Assembly (NCBI RefSeq): GCF_964033635.1
Contig: NZ_OZ035533.1
Coordinates: 1,054,001-1,118,000 of the forward strand
From: Chitinophaga sp. MM2321
GTDB lineage: Bacteria > Bacteroidota > Bacteroidia > Chitinophagales > Chitinophagaceae
Reading direction: 5' to 3'
DNA length: 64,000 nucleotides
Positions within the stretch are counted from its first letter, which is position 1. Each line of letters starts with the position of its first letter. The translations under genes were made by a program, and so were the position numbers. Of the stretch, positions 9,001-17,167 are shown in pieces. The notes under the pieces were generated by a model. The model made no database searches. It was not told where the DNA came from and was given only the letters and a program-made list of their open reading frames with translations.

Positions 9001-9230
9001 CGGTTTTTCAGGTTTTTACAATTTTAATATTTTTTTAGATAAATTGCCGTAGTTAATTGCACAGAATTTTTTTTAATGCTCAAAATTTAAGCCACAGAAT
9101 TAAAGCAATACGCTATTTTTGCTGGTAACAGTTAGCCCGGAAAGCCATAGTCCTTTGAATAGAAAATAGATAGTTATGCTAACCGTTTATCGTTAATAGC
9201 GAAACCCGGAAAAACCTAAATAATCCTCTT
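9001..9230. promoter_or_regulatory. Divergent intergenic region between tssP and tssG
   Basis: This 230-base A/T-rich gap separates the leftward tssP operon from the rightward tssG operon, so it should hold both promoters. For tssG a -7 element is visible at 9114-9121. No good TAnnTTTG match was found for tssP. The presumed tssG leader of about 100 bases holds two half-sites that could pair (GTTAGC at 9131 and GCTAAC at 9178) and the 8-mer CCCGGAAA twice, so a structured leader is possible. Confidence 0.5.
9114..9121 (+). promoter_or_regulatory. -7 promoter element for the tssG operon
   Basis: TATTTTTG matches the Bacteroidota -7 consensus TAnnTTTG exactly. It sits 109 bases before the tssG start. 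No convincing -33 TTTG was seen at the usual 19-21 base spacing, so this is a tentative call. Confidence 0.4.
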
Positions 9231-10187
9231 ATGGTAAACAACGCCCAAAAGGCTGCGGTGCTGGAAGAAGTGCTTGACCATGTAAACGCGTTGCCCTACG
9301 ATGTAAGGGCCGAAGTGGTGGTGGGCGAATTACTCGATAATCATGTACGGGAAGAAGAGATCGTGGTGGTGATGGAGAATGTGTTTACCCGTTCATTCAA
9401 CAAGGATATTTTACATGCAAAACTGGATGACAGCCAGCCATATCAACCTTACATTGCCTTATCGCTTTCACGCGATGGCATCTATGACAGGTTGCCGGAA
9501 GGTTTATTCCATGAATTTTCACAACAGCAGCAACAGTACGGTACCGCCGACATGGTGGCCCGTTATAAAAAACAACAACAACAGCAACAGCAGGCACGGC
9601 GTTTTTTTCAGCCACTGGAAAATGAGTTTTTCCTGCAACGTGTATTCCTGGAGCAACGGGAAAAACACCTGTTATTTGATGTGTTTGGGAAAGATGCAGA
9701 CCAGTTGTTCCATGTTTTCTGGGAACTCCCCGACGGACTTCCCGGTGCAGCAGCCAACAGGTTGGTAAAGCTGCTTCCATATATGCACCGCATAGCCGGT
9801 AATATGACGCTGGTGAAATTATGCCTGCAACTTGTACTGGAGCAGGAGGTGGAAATAGTGCGGGACCAGGCACCACAGGCCGTTGTGTCCGGTAGCAGCG
9901 CGCCCCTGGGTGCATGCGTACTCGGTGTAGATACCATGGTGGGAGAAGTGTTCTATACAGACATGCCCCACATTACGGTAACGATAGGTCCGCTACAACG
10001 CCAACGGATATATGATTATTTACCATGGCAGCCTTACGGTCGTTTGCTGGAAACATGTTATGGCTATCTTTTTCCGGCGGATATAACTATTTCCACACTG
10101 CTGGAACCGCATCCGGAAGAGAAAACAGTTACCGTATCTGACCGGTTGCCTGAAGAGGGGATCGCTGGATATAATTTTTTCCTGTAG
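9231..10187 (+). CDS. tssG: TssG baseplate protein (VasB/ImpH family)
   Basis: TssG is the baseplate wedge protein that pairs with TssF. The 318-residue product matches the divergent T6SSiii form: an N-terminal helical part (PYDVRAEVVVGELLDNHVREEEIVVVMENVFTR in several pieces), a central DVFGKDADQLFHVFWELPDG, and a C-terminal beta part with GACVLGVDTMVGEVFYTDMPHITVTIGP. Unusual is a polyglutamine patch at about residues 115-122 (KKQQQQQQQAR) preceded by another QQQQQ. It begins the tssG-tssN-tssK-tssO run. The call rests on context as much as on sequence, since TssG is poorly conserved. Confidence 0.75.
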   Translation: MVNNAQKAAVLEEVLDHVNALPYDVRAEVVVGELLDNHVREEEIVVVMENVFTRSFNKDILHAKLDDSQPYQPYIALSLSRDGIYDRLPEGLFHEFSQQQQQYGTADMVARYKKQQQQQQQARRFFQPLENEFFLQRVFLEQREKHLLFDVFGKDADQLFHVFWELPDGLPGAAANRLVKLLPYMHRIAGNMTLVKLCLQLVLEQEVEIVRDQAPQAVVSGSSAPLGACVLGVDTMVGEVFYTDMPHITVTIGPLQRQRIYDYLPWQPYGRLLETCYGYLFPADITISTLLEPHPEEKTVTVSDRLPEEGIAGYNFFL

Positions 10188-10278
10188 CTGGAATTATTTT
10201 TGCTGATACTGCTAACGCATAAAAAAGTCGAAATGTGCAGCACCCAAAAACAGAAAAACCTGACATATCAGAAGAACT

Positions 10279-11133
10279 ATGAGATACACTGCTAAATTCT
10301 ATTTGATGCTGGCCGGCGTAATGGCCGTGGGTTCTATCCTGGTGGCTTTACTCAGCAGATACATTAAAAATTTCAGTCTTTATAAAAAGAAAGCACTGTG
10401 GTATTTAGTATGTACAACGTTGGTGTTTGCTGTCATCAGTTCCATTCCTTTTCTTTTTACGCATCAGAACCTGATGAGCCAGTACCTCTTTTATGAAGTG
10501 TGGTTTTTAGGATTAGGTATTGTGCACTGCCATTTTATGTATACACGTTTCTGGGCCAATGAAACCACGCTGCTGTCGGAGCTGTCTTTCATCATCGCCA
10601 TCTGGTTATTCGGCGGTATTGCATTTGTACTGGTACATCGTTTACTTAATAAGGATACCTTCCTTTATTATCCCATGCTGACCAGCATGTTTTCTTTTGT
10701 ACTGCCTACATTTGTTTATAAAACTTTTGAGAAGATGATGGCCATTCCTGTGAAAGTGCATAAATGGTGGCAATACCCGATGTATAAGGATGTGCCGGAA
10801 GTGAATGAAGAAGAAATGAAAGACCTGATCGTGATAGGACTGGAAATGGAAAAAGGACTGCGGGATCATAACCGCACGTATTTCCGGGCACGCACGCCTA
10901 TTAAAATGGATCTCGGTGATCTTTTTTATCATTTTATCAATGATTATAATGACCGTTATCCCAATACACCGATTGATTTTGCGGATACCAACGGACAAGC
11001 CTATGGCTGGGTGTTTCACCTGAAGCCGCGGTGGTTCGGATCTGCCAAAACACTGGACCCTAACAAGGCTGTGTTTATGAACGGGATCAGGGAGAACAGT
11101 GTGATCATTTGCAACAGAATTACGTTATCCTAA
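10279..11133 (+). CDS. tssN: TssN membrane protein of T6SSiii
   Basis: TssN is an inner-membrane component found only in T6SSiii. The 284-residue product has about five predicted membrane helices in its first 155 residues (for example LMLAGVMAVGSILVALL, LVCTTLVFAVISSIPFLF, ELSFIIAIWLFGGIAFVLV). A soluble C-terminal domain of about 130 residues follows, containing EEEMKDLIVIGLEMEKG, DLGDLFYHFINDYN and GWVFHLKPRWFG. This two-part layout is characteristic of TssN. It is followed by tssK after 10 bases. High confidence. Confidence 0.86.
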   Translation: MRYTAKFYLMLAGVMAVGSILVALLSRYIKNFSLYKKKALWYLVCTTLVFAVISSIPFLFTHQNLMSQYLFYEVWFLGLGIVHCHFMYTRFWANETTLLSELSFIIAIWLFGGIAFVLVHRLLNKDTFLYYPMLTSMFSFVLPTFVYKTFEKMMAIPVKVHKWWQYPMYKDVPEVNEEEMKDLIVIGLEMEKGLRDHNRTYFRARTPIKMDLGDLFYHFINDYNDRYPNTPIDFADTNGQAYGWVFHLKPRWFGSAKTLDPNKAVFMNGIRENSVIICNRITLS

Positions 11134-11143
11134 AAGTATTATT

Positions 11144-12319
11144 ATGGCGGAGCCGTTAAAACATTTTCCCGTAAACTGGGTAGACGGGATGAAGATAAAA
11201 AAACAGCATTTCATTGATACTGAAAATGCGATGCTGGATCAGATCAGGGATGCGCTTTCCTGTGGCTTGCATGCGCTGAACTATGGCTTGTTGCCGCCCA
11301 AAGCAGAAAATAAGGAATCGCTCCGTTGCTGGTTTGTAACCGATAACCAACAGCAATGGCGGATCAAGCTCACGGAATGCCGCGCTGTTACCCCCGGCGG
11401 CGGCCGCATTGAAATCCCGGAGCATACCGTGCATTCCCTGAAGTATGCCACCACTTTTCCGGAAGCTACTTACACATGGGACCCCAGCCATACGGAAAGT
11501 ACTTACTACGTGCTGATGCAGGTAAATCCGTTTAACCGGCAGCCCAGCGGTGAGCCGCTGCTGGAAGAGGAGCCGCCGCGACTGCCTTACGCTACGCCTG
11601 AATATAGTTTGTATATCTCTCCAGCCTCTCAGTTACCGCAAGGACAACTGGGCAGTTACCAGATGGTGCTGGCTAAAATAACAGTAGCAGATGGAAGACC
11701 ACAGATGGAAGACGATTATATTCCACCTTGCAGCATCGTGGGCGCACACCCCGCATTAATAGACCTGCATCACGAACTGGATCAGTTTTTAGGACAGATG
11801 GAATTGTACGGCGTACATATCATACAAAAAATTTATGGCCGCAATCAGAATAATGATCTGGCACTGGTAGTATTGTATATCACGGAAAAGATGGTGCAGT
11901 TTCTCGGTACCAGGATCACACAATTCCGGTGGCTGTCCTTAAATCAGCCGCCTGCGCAGATGCTGGAAATTATTGCCGGGCTGGCCCGTACCATGAAGAA
12001 TGCCATTGATCAGCGCGCGGGTGCCGGTAAGGAAGAGTTGCTGAATTACTTTTCCGAATGGTGCGAGCTGCGGCAGGGTGAGCTGGAAAACCTCATGATC
12101 AATTGTGCCAACATCCGCTACAGGCATATCGATGTACGCGAATGTCTTCAGCCGATGATCCCGTTTGTGCGGGCAGTGAATAAACTGTTTGAAAGCCTGA
12201 GCAGGCTGGATTACATTGGCCGTAAACAGGATAGTAACATCTTCGTAAAAGAAGAGTCCGCCGAAGATGCAGAGTATCTGCGTAAACATAAAACCAAAAG
12301 ATGGTTCTTTACGGATTAG
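11144..12319 (+). CDS. tssK: TssK baseplate adaptor (VasE/ImpJ family)
   Basis: TssK links the baseplate to the membrane complex. The 391-residue protein opens with the family hallmark VNWVDGMKIKKQHFI (other TssK proteins have W-x-x-G-x-x-L-x-P-Q-H-F). A beta-rich shoulder part (RLPYATPEYSLYISP, GSYQMVLAKITV) and a helical middle (LHHELDQFLGQMELYGVHI) follow, then a small C-terminal part. The length is slightly shorter than proteobacterial TssK (about 440), as is usual for T6SSiii. Tight spacing to tssN argues for one transcript. Confidence 0.87.
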   Translation: MAEPLKHFPVNWVDGMKIKKQHFIDTENAMLDQIRDALSCGLHALNYGLLPPKAENKESLRCWFVTDNQQQWRIKLTECRAVTPGGGRIEIPEHTVHSLKYATTFPEATYTWDPSHTESTYYVLMQVNPFNRQPSGEPLLEEEPPRLPYATPEYSLYISPASQLPQGQLGSYQMVLAKITVADGRPQMEDDYIPPCSIVGAHPALIDLHHELDQFLGQMELYGVHIIQKIYGRNQNNDLALVVLYITEKMVQFLGTRITQFRWLSLNQPPAQMLEIIAGLARTMKNAIDQRAGAGKEELLNYFSEWCELRQGELENLMINCANIRYRHIDVRECLQPMIPFVRAVNKLFESLSRLDYIGRKQDSNIFVKEESAEDAEYLRKHKTKRWFFTD

Positions 12320-12367
12320 TTTTTTTTGCGGGACCCATTACTTTAATTATAAAACTCATCAACTGAT

Positions 12368-12892
12368 ATGCAAGTATTAAACAAGCAGGAGAGGACTACT
12401 TCTTTTATGTGGTTCCTGTTATTTTTCCTGATAACAGTGGCGCTGTTTGTAGTGGCGGTATTTTTTAATTACCAGGTGCCTGCGCGGGAGAATGCATCGC
12501 TGCGTAAAGAGTTGAGCACATTCAGGCAGGAACAGGCTTTCCAGGCGGAGTTCCTGCAAAAGCTGGATAAGGTAAAGCGTAACCTGGATTCTATCAACCT
12601 GCCCAATCAGAATGCCAACTACATGGATCAGGTAATAGCAGCATCTCTTGCAGATATGCGCAATTCCATTCCCAAAGAGGCGGTAACACATTACGGGCTG
12701 TATGATAATGTAGTGCAGAACTGTTTATCGTTGCAACAAACAAAACAGCAGCTGCGTGAATTACAGCATGCGCAACAGGATATTGCAGGGCTGAAGGAAC
12801 AGGTGATGGATCTGAATAGCAAGCTGGAAAGTAAGAGCAGGGATCTGGATAATTGCAGACAGATGATGTTGCTCAATAGCCGTGCTCACTAA
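12368..12892 (+). CDS. tssO: TssO single-pass coiled-coil membrane protein
   Basis: The 174-residue product has one membrane helix near the N-terminus (about residues 13-33, FMWFLLFFLITVALFVVAVFF). A periplasmic part with two coiled-coil stretches follows, about 40-75 (ENASLRKELSTFRQEQ) and 120-165 (QQTKQQLRELQHAQQDIAG). This matches TssO, part of the T6SSiii trans-envelope complex with TssN, TssP, TssQ and TssR. It lies 48 bases after tssK and ends 175 bases before tssD. Good confidence from topology and position. Confidence 0.8.
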   Translation: MQVLNKQERTTSFMWFLLFFLITVALFVVAVFFNYQVPARENASLRKELSTFRQEQAFQAEFLQKLDKVKRNLDSINLPNQNANYMDQVIAASLADMRNSIPKEAVTHYGLYDNVVQNCLSLQQTKQQLRELQHAQQDIAGLKEQVMDLNSKLESKSRDLDNCRQMMLLNSRAH

Positions 12893-12993
12893 CCGATACG
12901 ACTGTATTAATATAAATAAATATCACAATAAAATTTATTTGTTAAAGTGATAAAAAAATATAGTTAGTGTTCCTTACTAAAAATTTAATGTTT

Positions 12994-13001
12994 TATATTT
13001 G
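12994..13001 (+). promoter_or_regulatory. -7 promoter element for tssD
   Basis: TATATTTG is an exact TAnnTTTG match, 66 bases before the tssD start, in a 175-base A/T-rich gap after tssO. No clear -33 TTTG was found at the usual distance. A separate promoter would let the tube protein be made in larger amounts than the rest of the machine. Confidence 0.55.
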
Positions 13002-13067
13002 AAGCTCATACTTTATTGGTATTAATTAGGTTTTATTCTTTATTGTAACCTTAAAATTTAACCCAAC

Positions 13068-13454
13068 ATGTCCTTCAAATCAGTACTGACAGTAAATGGT
13101 GAGAACTACAATGTTCAACATGCCGCTTACGATCTTAGCCAGGAAACAGATGCTACGGGCCGTCCCTCCGCCATTACACGTGGTGGCCGCATCAAATTGA
13201 CCGTAGAGTCAAACGGAAAAACAGATCTCTTTGAGTGGATGGTTAACAACTTTGAAAGAAAAGATGGAACCATTACGTTCTACAAAAGAGACACTGATTC
13301 CAAATTGAAAACATTGGATTTTAAAGAAGGTTATCTGGTGAAATTCGAAGAGTCTTTTGACTATGAGAATAAAAACCCGATGGTAATTTCCTTCACCATT
13401 TCCGCCCGTGAAATTAGCATGGGCAATGCCAAGCATGTTAATGAATGGGTGTGA
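13068..13454 (+). CDS. tssD: TssD tube protein (Hcp) of T6SSiii
   Basis: Hcp hexamers stack into the inner tube that is fired by the sheath and are released to the medium. The 128-residue product is a typical T6SSiii TssD: MSFKSVLTVNGENYNV start, polar RGGRIKLTVES in the middle, LFEWMVNNFERKDGTITFYKRD, then YLVKFEESFDYENKNPM and VISFTISARE near the end. It is flanked by its own promoter element and a strong hairpin terminator, so it is likely a single, highly expressed unit. Secure. Confidence 0.93.
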   Translation: MSFKSVLTVNGENYNVQHAAYDLSQETDATGRPSAITRGGRIKLTVESNGKTDLFEWMVNNFERKDGTITFYKRDTDSKLKTLDFKEGYLVKFEESFDYENKNPMVISFTISAREISMGNAKHVNEWV

Positions 13455-13473
13455 TACACTCCCGGCATTATGC

Positions 13474-13505
13474 AAAAAAGGGCTTTCGGAAGAAAGCCCT
13501 TTTTT
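13474..13505. terminator. Bidirectional terminator between tssD and coaA
   Basis: A perfect stem GGGCTTTC/GAAAGCCC with loop GGAA is flanked by A6 on the left and T6 on the right, so it works as an intrinsic terminator on both strands. It separates convergent tssD and coaA and marks the end of the T6SS locus. Confidence 0.93.
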
Positions 13506-13532
13506 ATGTCTGAAAATTTAAAAATTTATCGG

Positions 13533-14489
13533 CTATGTTTTGCGCAATTGGATGGCCTGTACAAAATGATGATGCCCTTTTTCAAGGATCAGGCTGGCGC
13601 GGTAACGGGTAGGCGCAATATTCTGTTCCAGGTTAGGTTTGTTGATATCATCCCAGATCTGTGTAGCCAGTTCCACCGTAGCGGCATCAGAGAGATGGGC
13701 ATAGCGGTGGAAGAAAGATTCCGGATTCTGAAAGGCCGTGCTGCGCAGTGATTCAAACCGGGCGATATACCATTTACGGATATCTTTCTCTGCTGCATCT
13801 ACATAAATAGAAAAATCAAAAAAGTCAGATACAAACACCGCAGGATCTTTTTGTTGTTGCCGGGGTCTTACCTGCAACACATTTACGCCCTCTACAATCA
13901 CAATATCCGGCTGTTCTATCCATTGTAGCTGTCCGCCCAGTACATCGTATTCAAGATGTGAGTACAAGGGCGCTGCCACCCGCTCTTTACCCGACTTTAC
14001 ATCAGCGAGGAAGTGGATCAGTCTTTTGATATCATAACTTTCAGGGAAACCCTTTCTGTTCATGCTATCATTTGCTTCCAGTATTTTGTTGGGATAGAGA
14101 AAACCGTCTGTAGTCACCAGGTCTACCCGCGGATGATTGGGCCATGCCTGCAATAATTTTTGCAGCACTCTCGCTGTTGTACTTTTGCCAACTGCTACAC
14201 TACCGGCAATACCAATAATGTAGGGCACTTTATGTGCCTGGCTGCTGAGGAAATTACTGGTCGCCTGATGCAGTTGTTGTGATGCTGTCACATACAGGTT
14301 CAGGAGATGCGCCAGCGGTAAATATACCTGCGTGATTTCTTCCTGTGTGAGTGGTTCGTTCATGCCATGAAGCGACTCCAGGTCGTAATCCTGTAGTTGC
14401 AGCATAGCATCACCGCTTCTTTCAGCCCACTCTTTGCGGGTGAAGGAGACATAGGGCGTGTAGCGGTCGCGTTTAAGAGAGGTGGTCAT
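13533..14489 (-). CDS. coaA: Type I pantothenate kinase
   Basis: CoaA phosphorylates pantothenate with ATP, the first and controlling step of coenzyme A synthesis, in the cytoplasm. The 318-residue length is standard. The P-loop [15 protein letters not shown] is near residue 95, the substrate region has [12 protein letters not shown] and [17 protein letters not shown], and [11 protein letters not shown] gives the hydrophobic strand before the nucleotide lid. A C-terminal part with [16 protein letters not shown] matches E. coli CoaA. It starts 9 bases after the aldehyde dehydrogenase, so both probably share the promoter near 15905. Many Bacteroidota use the unrelated type III enzyme, so this type I gene may be an extra or replacement copy. 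Confidence 0.93.
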   Translation of the reverse strand: MTTSLKRDRYTPYVSFTRKEWAERSGDAMLQLQDYDLESLHGMNEPLTQEEITQVYLPLAHLLNLYVTASQQLHQATSNFLSSQAHKVPYIIGIAGSVAVGKSTTARVLQKLLQAWPNHPRVDLVTTDGFLYPNKILEANDSMNRKGFPESYDIKRLIHFLADVKSGKERVAAPLYSHLEYDVLGGQLQWIEQPDIVIVEGVNVLQVRPRQQQKDPAVFVSDFFDFSIYVDAAEKDIRKWYIARFESLRSTAFQNPESFFHRYAHLSDAATVELATQIWDDINKPNLEQNIAPTRYRASLILEKGHHHFVQAIQLRKT

Positions 14490-14498
14490 TATGAATAT

Positions 14499-15854
14499 TT
14501 ACTGTTTTATGTAAACGGTTTTTACATTCAGAAATTCGTGTGTGCCTTCCAGTGATAGTTCTCTGCCATAGCCTGATTGTTTTACGCCGCCGAAAGGCAG
14601 GCGTGCATCAGAGCGCACCATGGCATTGATAAAAACGTTGCCGCTTTCAATCTGTGTAGCCAGGCGTGCTGCTTTGTCCAGGTCGCTGGTCCAGAGGGCG
14701 GCGCCCAGTCCGAAGTCAGTTTCATTAGCCAGTGCAATGGCTTCCTGTTCATCCTTAGCTTCGATGATCACTGCCAGTGGGCCGAATGTTTCTTCTTTAA
14801 AAGCCGTCATATTATTGGTGACACCTGTCAGCAGGGTCGGCGCGAAGTTACAGCCTTCATGCGTACCTCCCAATTCCAACCTGGCGCCCTGACGGATGGT
14901 TTCCTGTAATTGTTTGGCCAGTTCCTCCGCCAGATCGGGACGGGCCATAGGTCCCATGGTAGTGCTTTCCAGCGTAGGATCGCCCTGTTGTATATTTTCC
15001 AGGAAATGATGTACAAGTTCTGTAAATGCCGGTACTACTTCTTTTTCCACAATCCAGCGTTTGGCTGCAATGCACGACTGGCCGGCGTTTTGCATACGTC
15101 CCTGTACCGCAGTTTTTGCAGCGGCTTCCAGGTCTGCATCTTTTAACACAATGAATGGATCGCTGCCGCCCAGTTCCAGTACTGTTTTCTTGATATACTT
15201 TCCTGCCAGCGCAGCCACACTTCTGCCGGCAGGGGTGCTACCAGTGAGCGTTACACCCTGGATACGCGGGTCTGCAATGATTGGTTCTATATTTTTGGAA
15301 GATACCAGCACTGATTGAAAAGTGCCGGCCGGAAATCCTGATTCGGCGAAAACCCTTTCTATGGCCAGGGCGCAGCCACTCACATTACTGGCATGTTTCA
15401 GCAAACCGGTATTGCCGGCAAGGATATTCGGGAGCGCAAAACGGAAAACCTGCCAATAGGGGAAGTTCCAGGGCATAATAGCGAGGATGATGCCTTTGGG
15501 TTCGTAAGCAACATAACTTTTGTAAGCATCGGATGTAATCAGTTTGGGTTGCAACATCTCCGCAATATTCTCTGCATAATATTCCGCGGAGGTAGCACAT
15601 TTGAGTACTTCGCCTTCGGCTTCCAGTTTTGTTTTCCCCATCTCCTGTGTAATCAGTGCCGCATGTTCCGCCACATTATCTTTCAGCGACTTAGCCACTC
15701 CCATCATCCACTGGCAGCGTTGCTCCAGCGGGATTTGTAACAGCTGTCGGTAAGCACGTTCACCCATCAGCAGTTTTTTTTCTATTTCCTGTTCGGTATG
15801 TGCTGTGTATGCAGCAATGGTTTCCTGTGTGAACGGATTAATACTTGTAAACAT
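14499..15854 (-). CDS. NAD(P)-dependent succinate-semialdehyde dehydrogenase (Sad/YneI-like)
   Basis: Aldehyde dehydrogenase superfamily enzyme oxidising an aldehyde, probably succinate semialdehyde, to the acid. The 451-residue protein has the complete fold: IMPWNFPYWQVFR near residue 128, the cofactor turn VTLTGSTPAGRSV near 205, general base glutamate in LELGGSDPF near 230, and nucleophile cysteine in NAGQSCIAAKR near 263. The C-terminal PFGGVKQSGYGRELS is typical. Length and FGLGAALWTSDLDKA place it with the short Sad/YneI type rather than GabD. Substrate is inferred only. First gene of a likely two-gene operon with coaA. Confidence 0.85.
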   Translation of the reverse strand: MFTSINPFTQETIAAYTAHTEQEIEKKLLMGERAYRQLLQIPLEQRCQWMMGVAKSLKDNVAEHAALITQEMGKTKLEAEGEVLKCATSAEYYAENIAEMLQPKLITSDAYKSYVAYEPKGIILAIMPWNFPYWQVFRFALPNILAGNTGLLKHASNVSGCALAIERVFAESGFPAGTFQSVLVSSKNIEPIIADPRIQGVTLTGSTPAGRSVAALAGKYIKKTVLELGGSDPFIVLKDADLEAAAKTAVQGRMQNAGQSCIAAKRWIVEKEVVPAFTELVHHFLENIQQGDPTLESTTMGPMARPDLAEELAKQLQETIRQGARLELGGTHEGCNFAPTLLTGVTNNMTAFKEETFGPLAVIIEAKDEQEAIALANETDFGLGAALWTSDLDKAARLATQIESGNVFINAMVRSDARLPFGGVKQSGYGRELSLEGTHEFLNVKTVYIKQ

Positions 15855-15904
15855 AACGATAAGCTTTTAGTCATCGGCAGTTAGCCTTCAGCTGTCAATG
15901 GCTA

Positions 15905-15912
15905 CAAATTTA
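15905..15912 (-). promoter_or_regulatory. -7 promoter element for the aldehyde dehydrogenase-coaA operon
   Basis: Read leftward, TAAATTTG matches TAnnTTTG and lies 50 bases before the aldehyde dehydrogenase start. No -33 match at the normal spacing was identified. Confidence 0.45.
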
Positions 15913-15979
15913 CTGCTTTCCGGTTAAAGGAGGTCGCCGTTGGTATAATGTCTCCTGTTAAATGCCTCAATGCTTTACG

Positions 15980-15987
15980 TATATTTG
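15980..15987 (+). promoter_or_regulatory. -7 promoter element that decides the MFS start
   Basis: TATATTTG, an exact TAnnTTTG match, lies 22 bases before the ATG at 16010. Transcription should begin near 15994. That makes an upstream in-frame ATG at 15962 unusable and supports 16010. Confidence 0.55.
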
Positions 15988-16009
15988 TTTCGCTAAAACA
16001 GCGCGTTAT

Positions 16010-17167
16010 ATGGCATTAAGCAGGTGGAATATTACGATGATGGCCGTGTGTACGGGTATGATCGTTGCAAATATATATTACAGCCAACCCTTACTGGTAT
16101 TGATCAGTGAAGAGTTCAAAGTATCAGAGAGTAATGCCGGACAGGTCACCTTTTTTACACAGCTGGGATATGCGCTGGGGTTATTGTTCTGTGTACCGCT
16201 GGGCGACAAGCTGGAGCGTAAGGGACAAATTGTGATCATGACCCTGGCGGCCGTACTGGCGCTGGTGGCAGCGGCTTTATCCGTCAATATCGCGATGCTG
16301 AAGGTTACCGGTTTCCTGATTGGTTTCACTTCCGTGGTACCGCAACTGGTTTTACCGCTGGCAGCACATCTTTCTGATGCGGCCAACCGTGGTAAAGTAA
16401 TCGGCGCTGTTATGAGCGGTCTGCTGGTGGGTATTCTGCTGTCGCGTACTTTGAGTGGCATCGTAGGGCATCACCTGGGGTGGCGCGCTATGTTCTGGAT
16501 AGCTGCCGGCATCAGCGGCCTGCTGGTGGTGATCATGATGCTGACCTTCCCTAAAAGCAAACCTACTTTTGGGGGTACCTACGGCGATCTGATGAAATCG
16601 TTGCTGACACTCGCCAGGGAACAGCCGGTACTGCGCGAAGCCTCCGCTATCAATGCGTGCTGCTTTGCCATGTTTGGCATGTTCTGGACGACTGTTGTTT
16701 TTCTATTGTCTGATACGCCGTTTCATTATACCAGTGAACAAATTGGCCTGATGGGCCTGGCGGCAGCCGCAGGTGCGCTGGGTGCCCCGCTGGTAGGCCG
16801 TATTGCCGATAAAAAGAATCCCCGTATAGCCATCGGGTATGGTATCATTTTTTTATTGTTAGGGTACTTGCTCTTTTATATTTTTCAAACCAATATCATC
16901 GGTGTGATCATTGGCGTTATCGCCATAGACCTTGGTTTACAAGGTATTCACGTATCCAATCAAACAAGGATTTATGCTTTGTTGCCGGAGGCCCGTAACC
17001 GTGTGAATACCGTATACATGACAACAAGCTTTATCGGTACATCGCTGGGTTCCGGGCTGGGCCTGTGGGTATGGGATGTAGCAAAATGGAATGGCGTATG
17101 CCTCGCAGGAACAGGACTGATTACCGTGGCGCTGATCATTTACCTGGCGACGTATAAACGGAAGTAA
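16010..17167 (+). CDS. MFS transporter (12 helices)
   Basis: Major facilitator superfamily exporter of the inner membrane. From the ATG at 16010 it has 385 residues and about 12 hydrophobic segments. Typical motifs are the loop 2-3 sequence GDKLERKGQ (motif A form), NIYYSQPLLVLIS in the first helix and GALGAPLVGRIADKKNP between halves. The IYYSQPLL start is common in a drug/solute MFS group (YgaY/YtbD-like). Substrate unknown. The last 32 bases overlap the end of the next MFS gene on the opposite strand. Confidence 0.85.
   Translation: MALSRWNITMMAVCTGMIVANIYYSQPLLVLISEEFKVSESNAGQVTFFTQLGYALGLLFCVPLGDKLERKGQIVIMTLAAVLALVAAALSVNIAMLKVTGFLIGFTSVVPQLVLPLAAHLSDAANRGKVIGAVMSGLLVGILLSRTLSGIVGHHLGWRAMFWIAAGISGLLVVIMMLTFPKSKPTFGGTYGDLMKSLLTLAREQPVLREASAINACCFAMFGMFWTTVVFLLSDTPFHYTSEQIGLMGLAAAAGALGAPLVGRIADKKNPRIAIGYGIIFLLLGYLLFYIFQTNIIGVIIGVIAIDLGLQGIHVSNQTRIYALLPEARNRVNTVYMTTSFIGTSLGSGLGLWVWDVAKWNGVCLAGTGLITVALIIYLATYKRK

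Noticed and set aside
15962..16009. Upstream ATG for the first MFS gene
   Set aside because: It precedes the promoter -7 element at 15980-15987, so it would not be transcribed from it.
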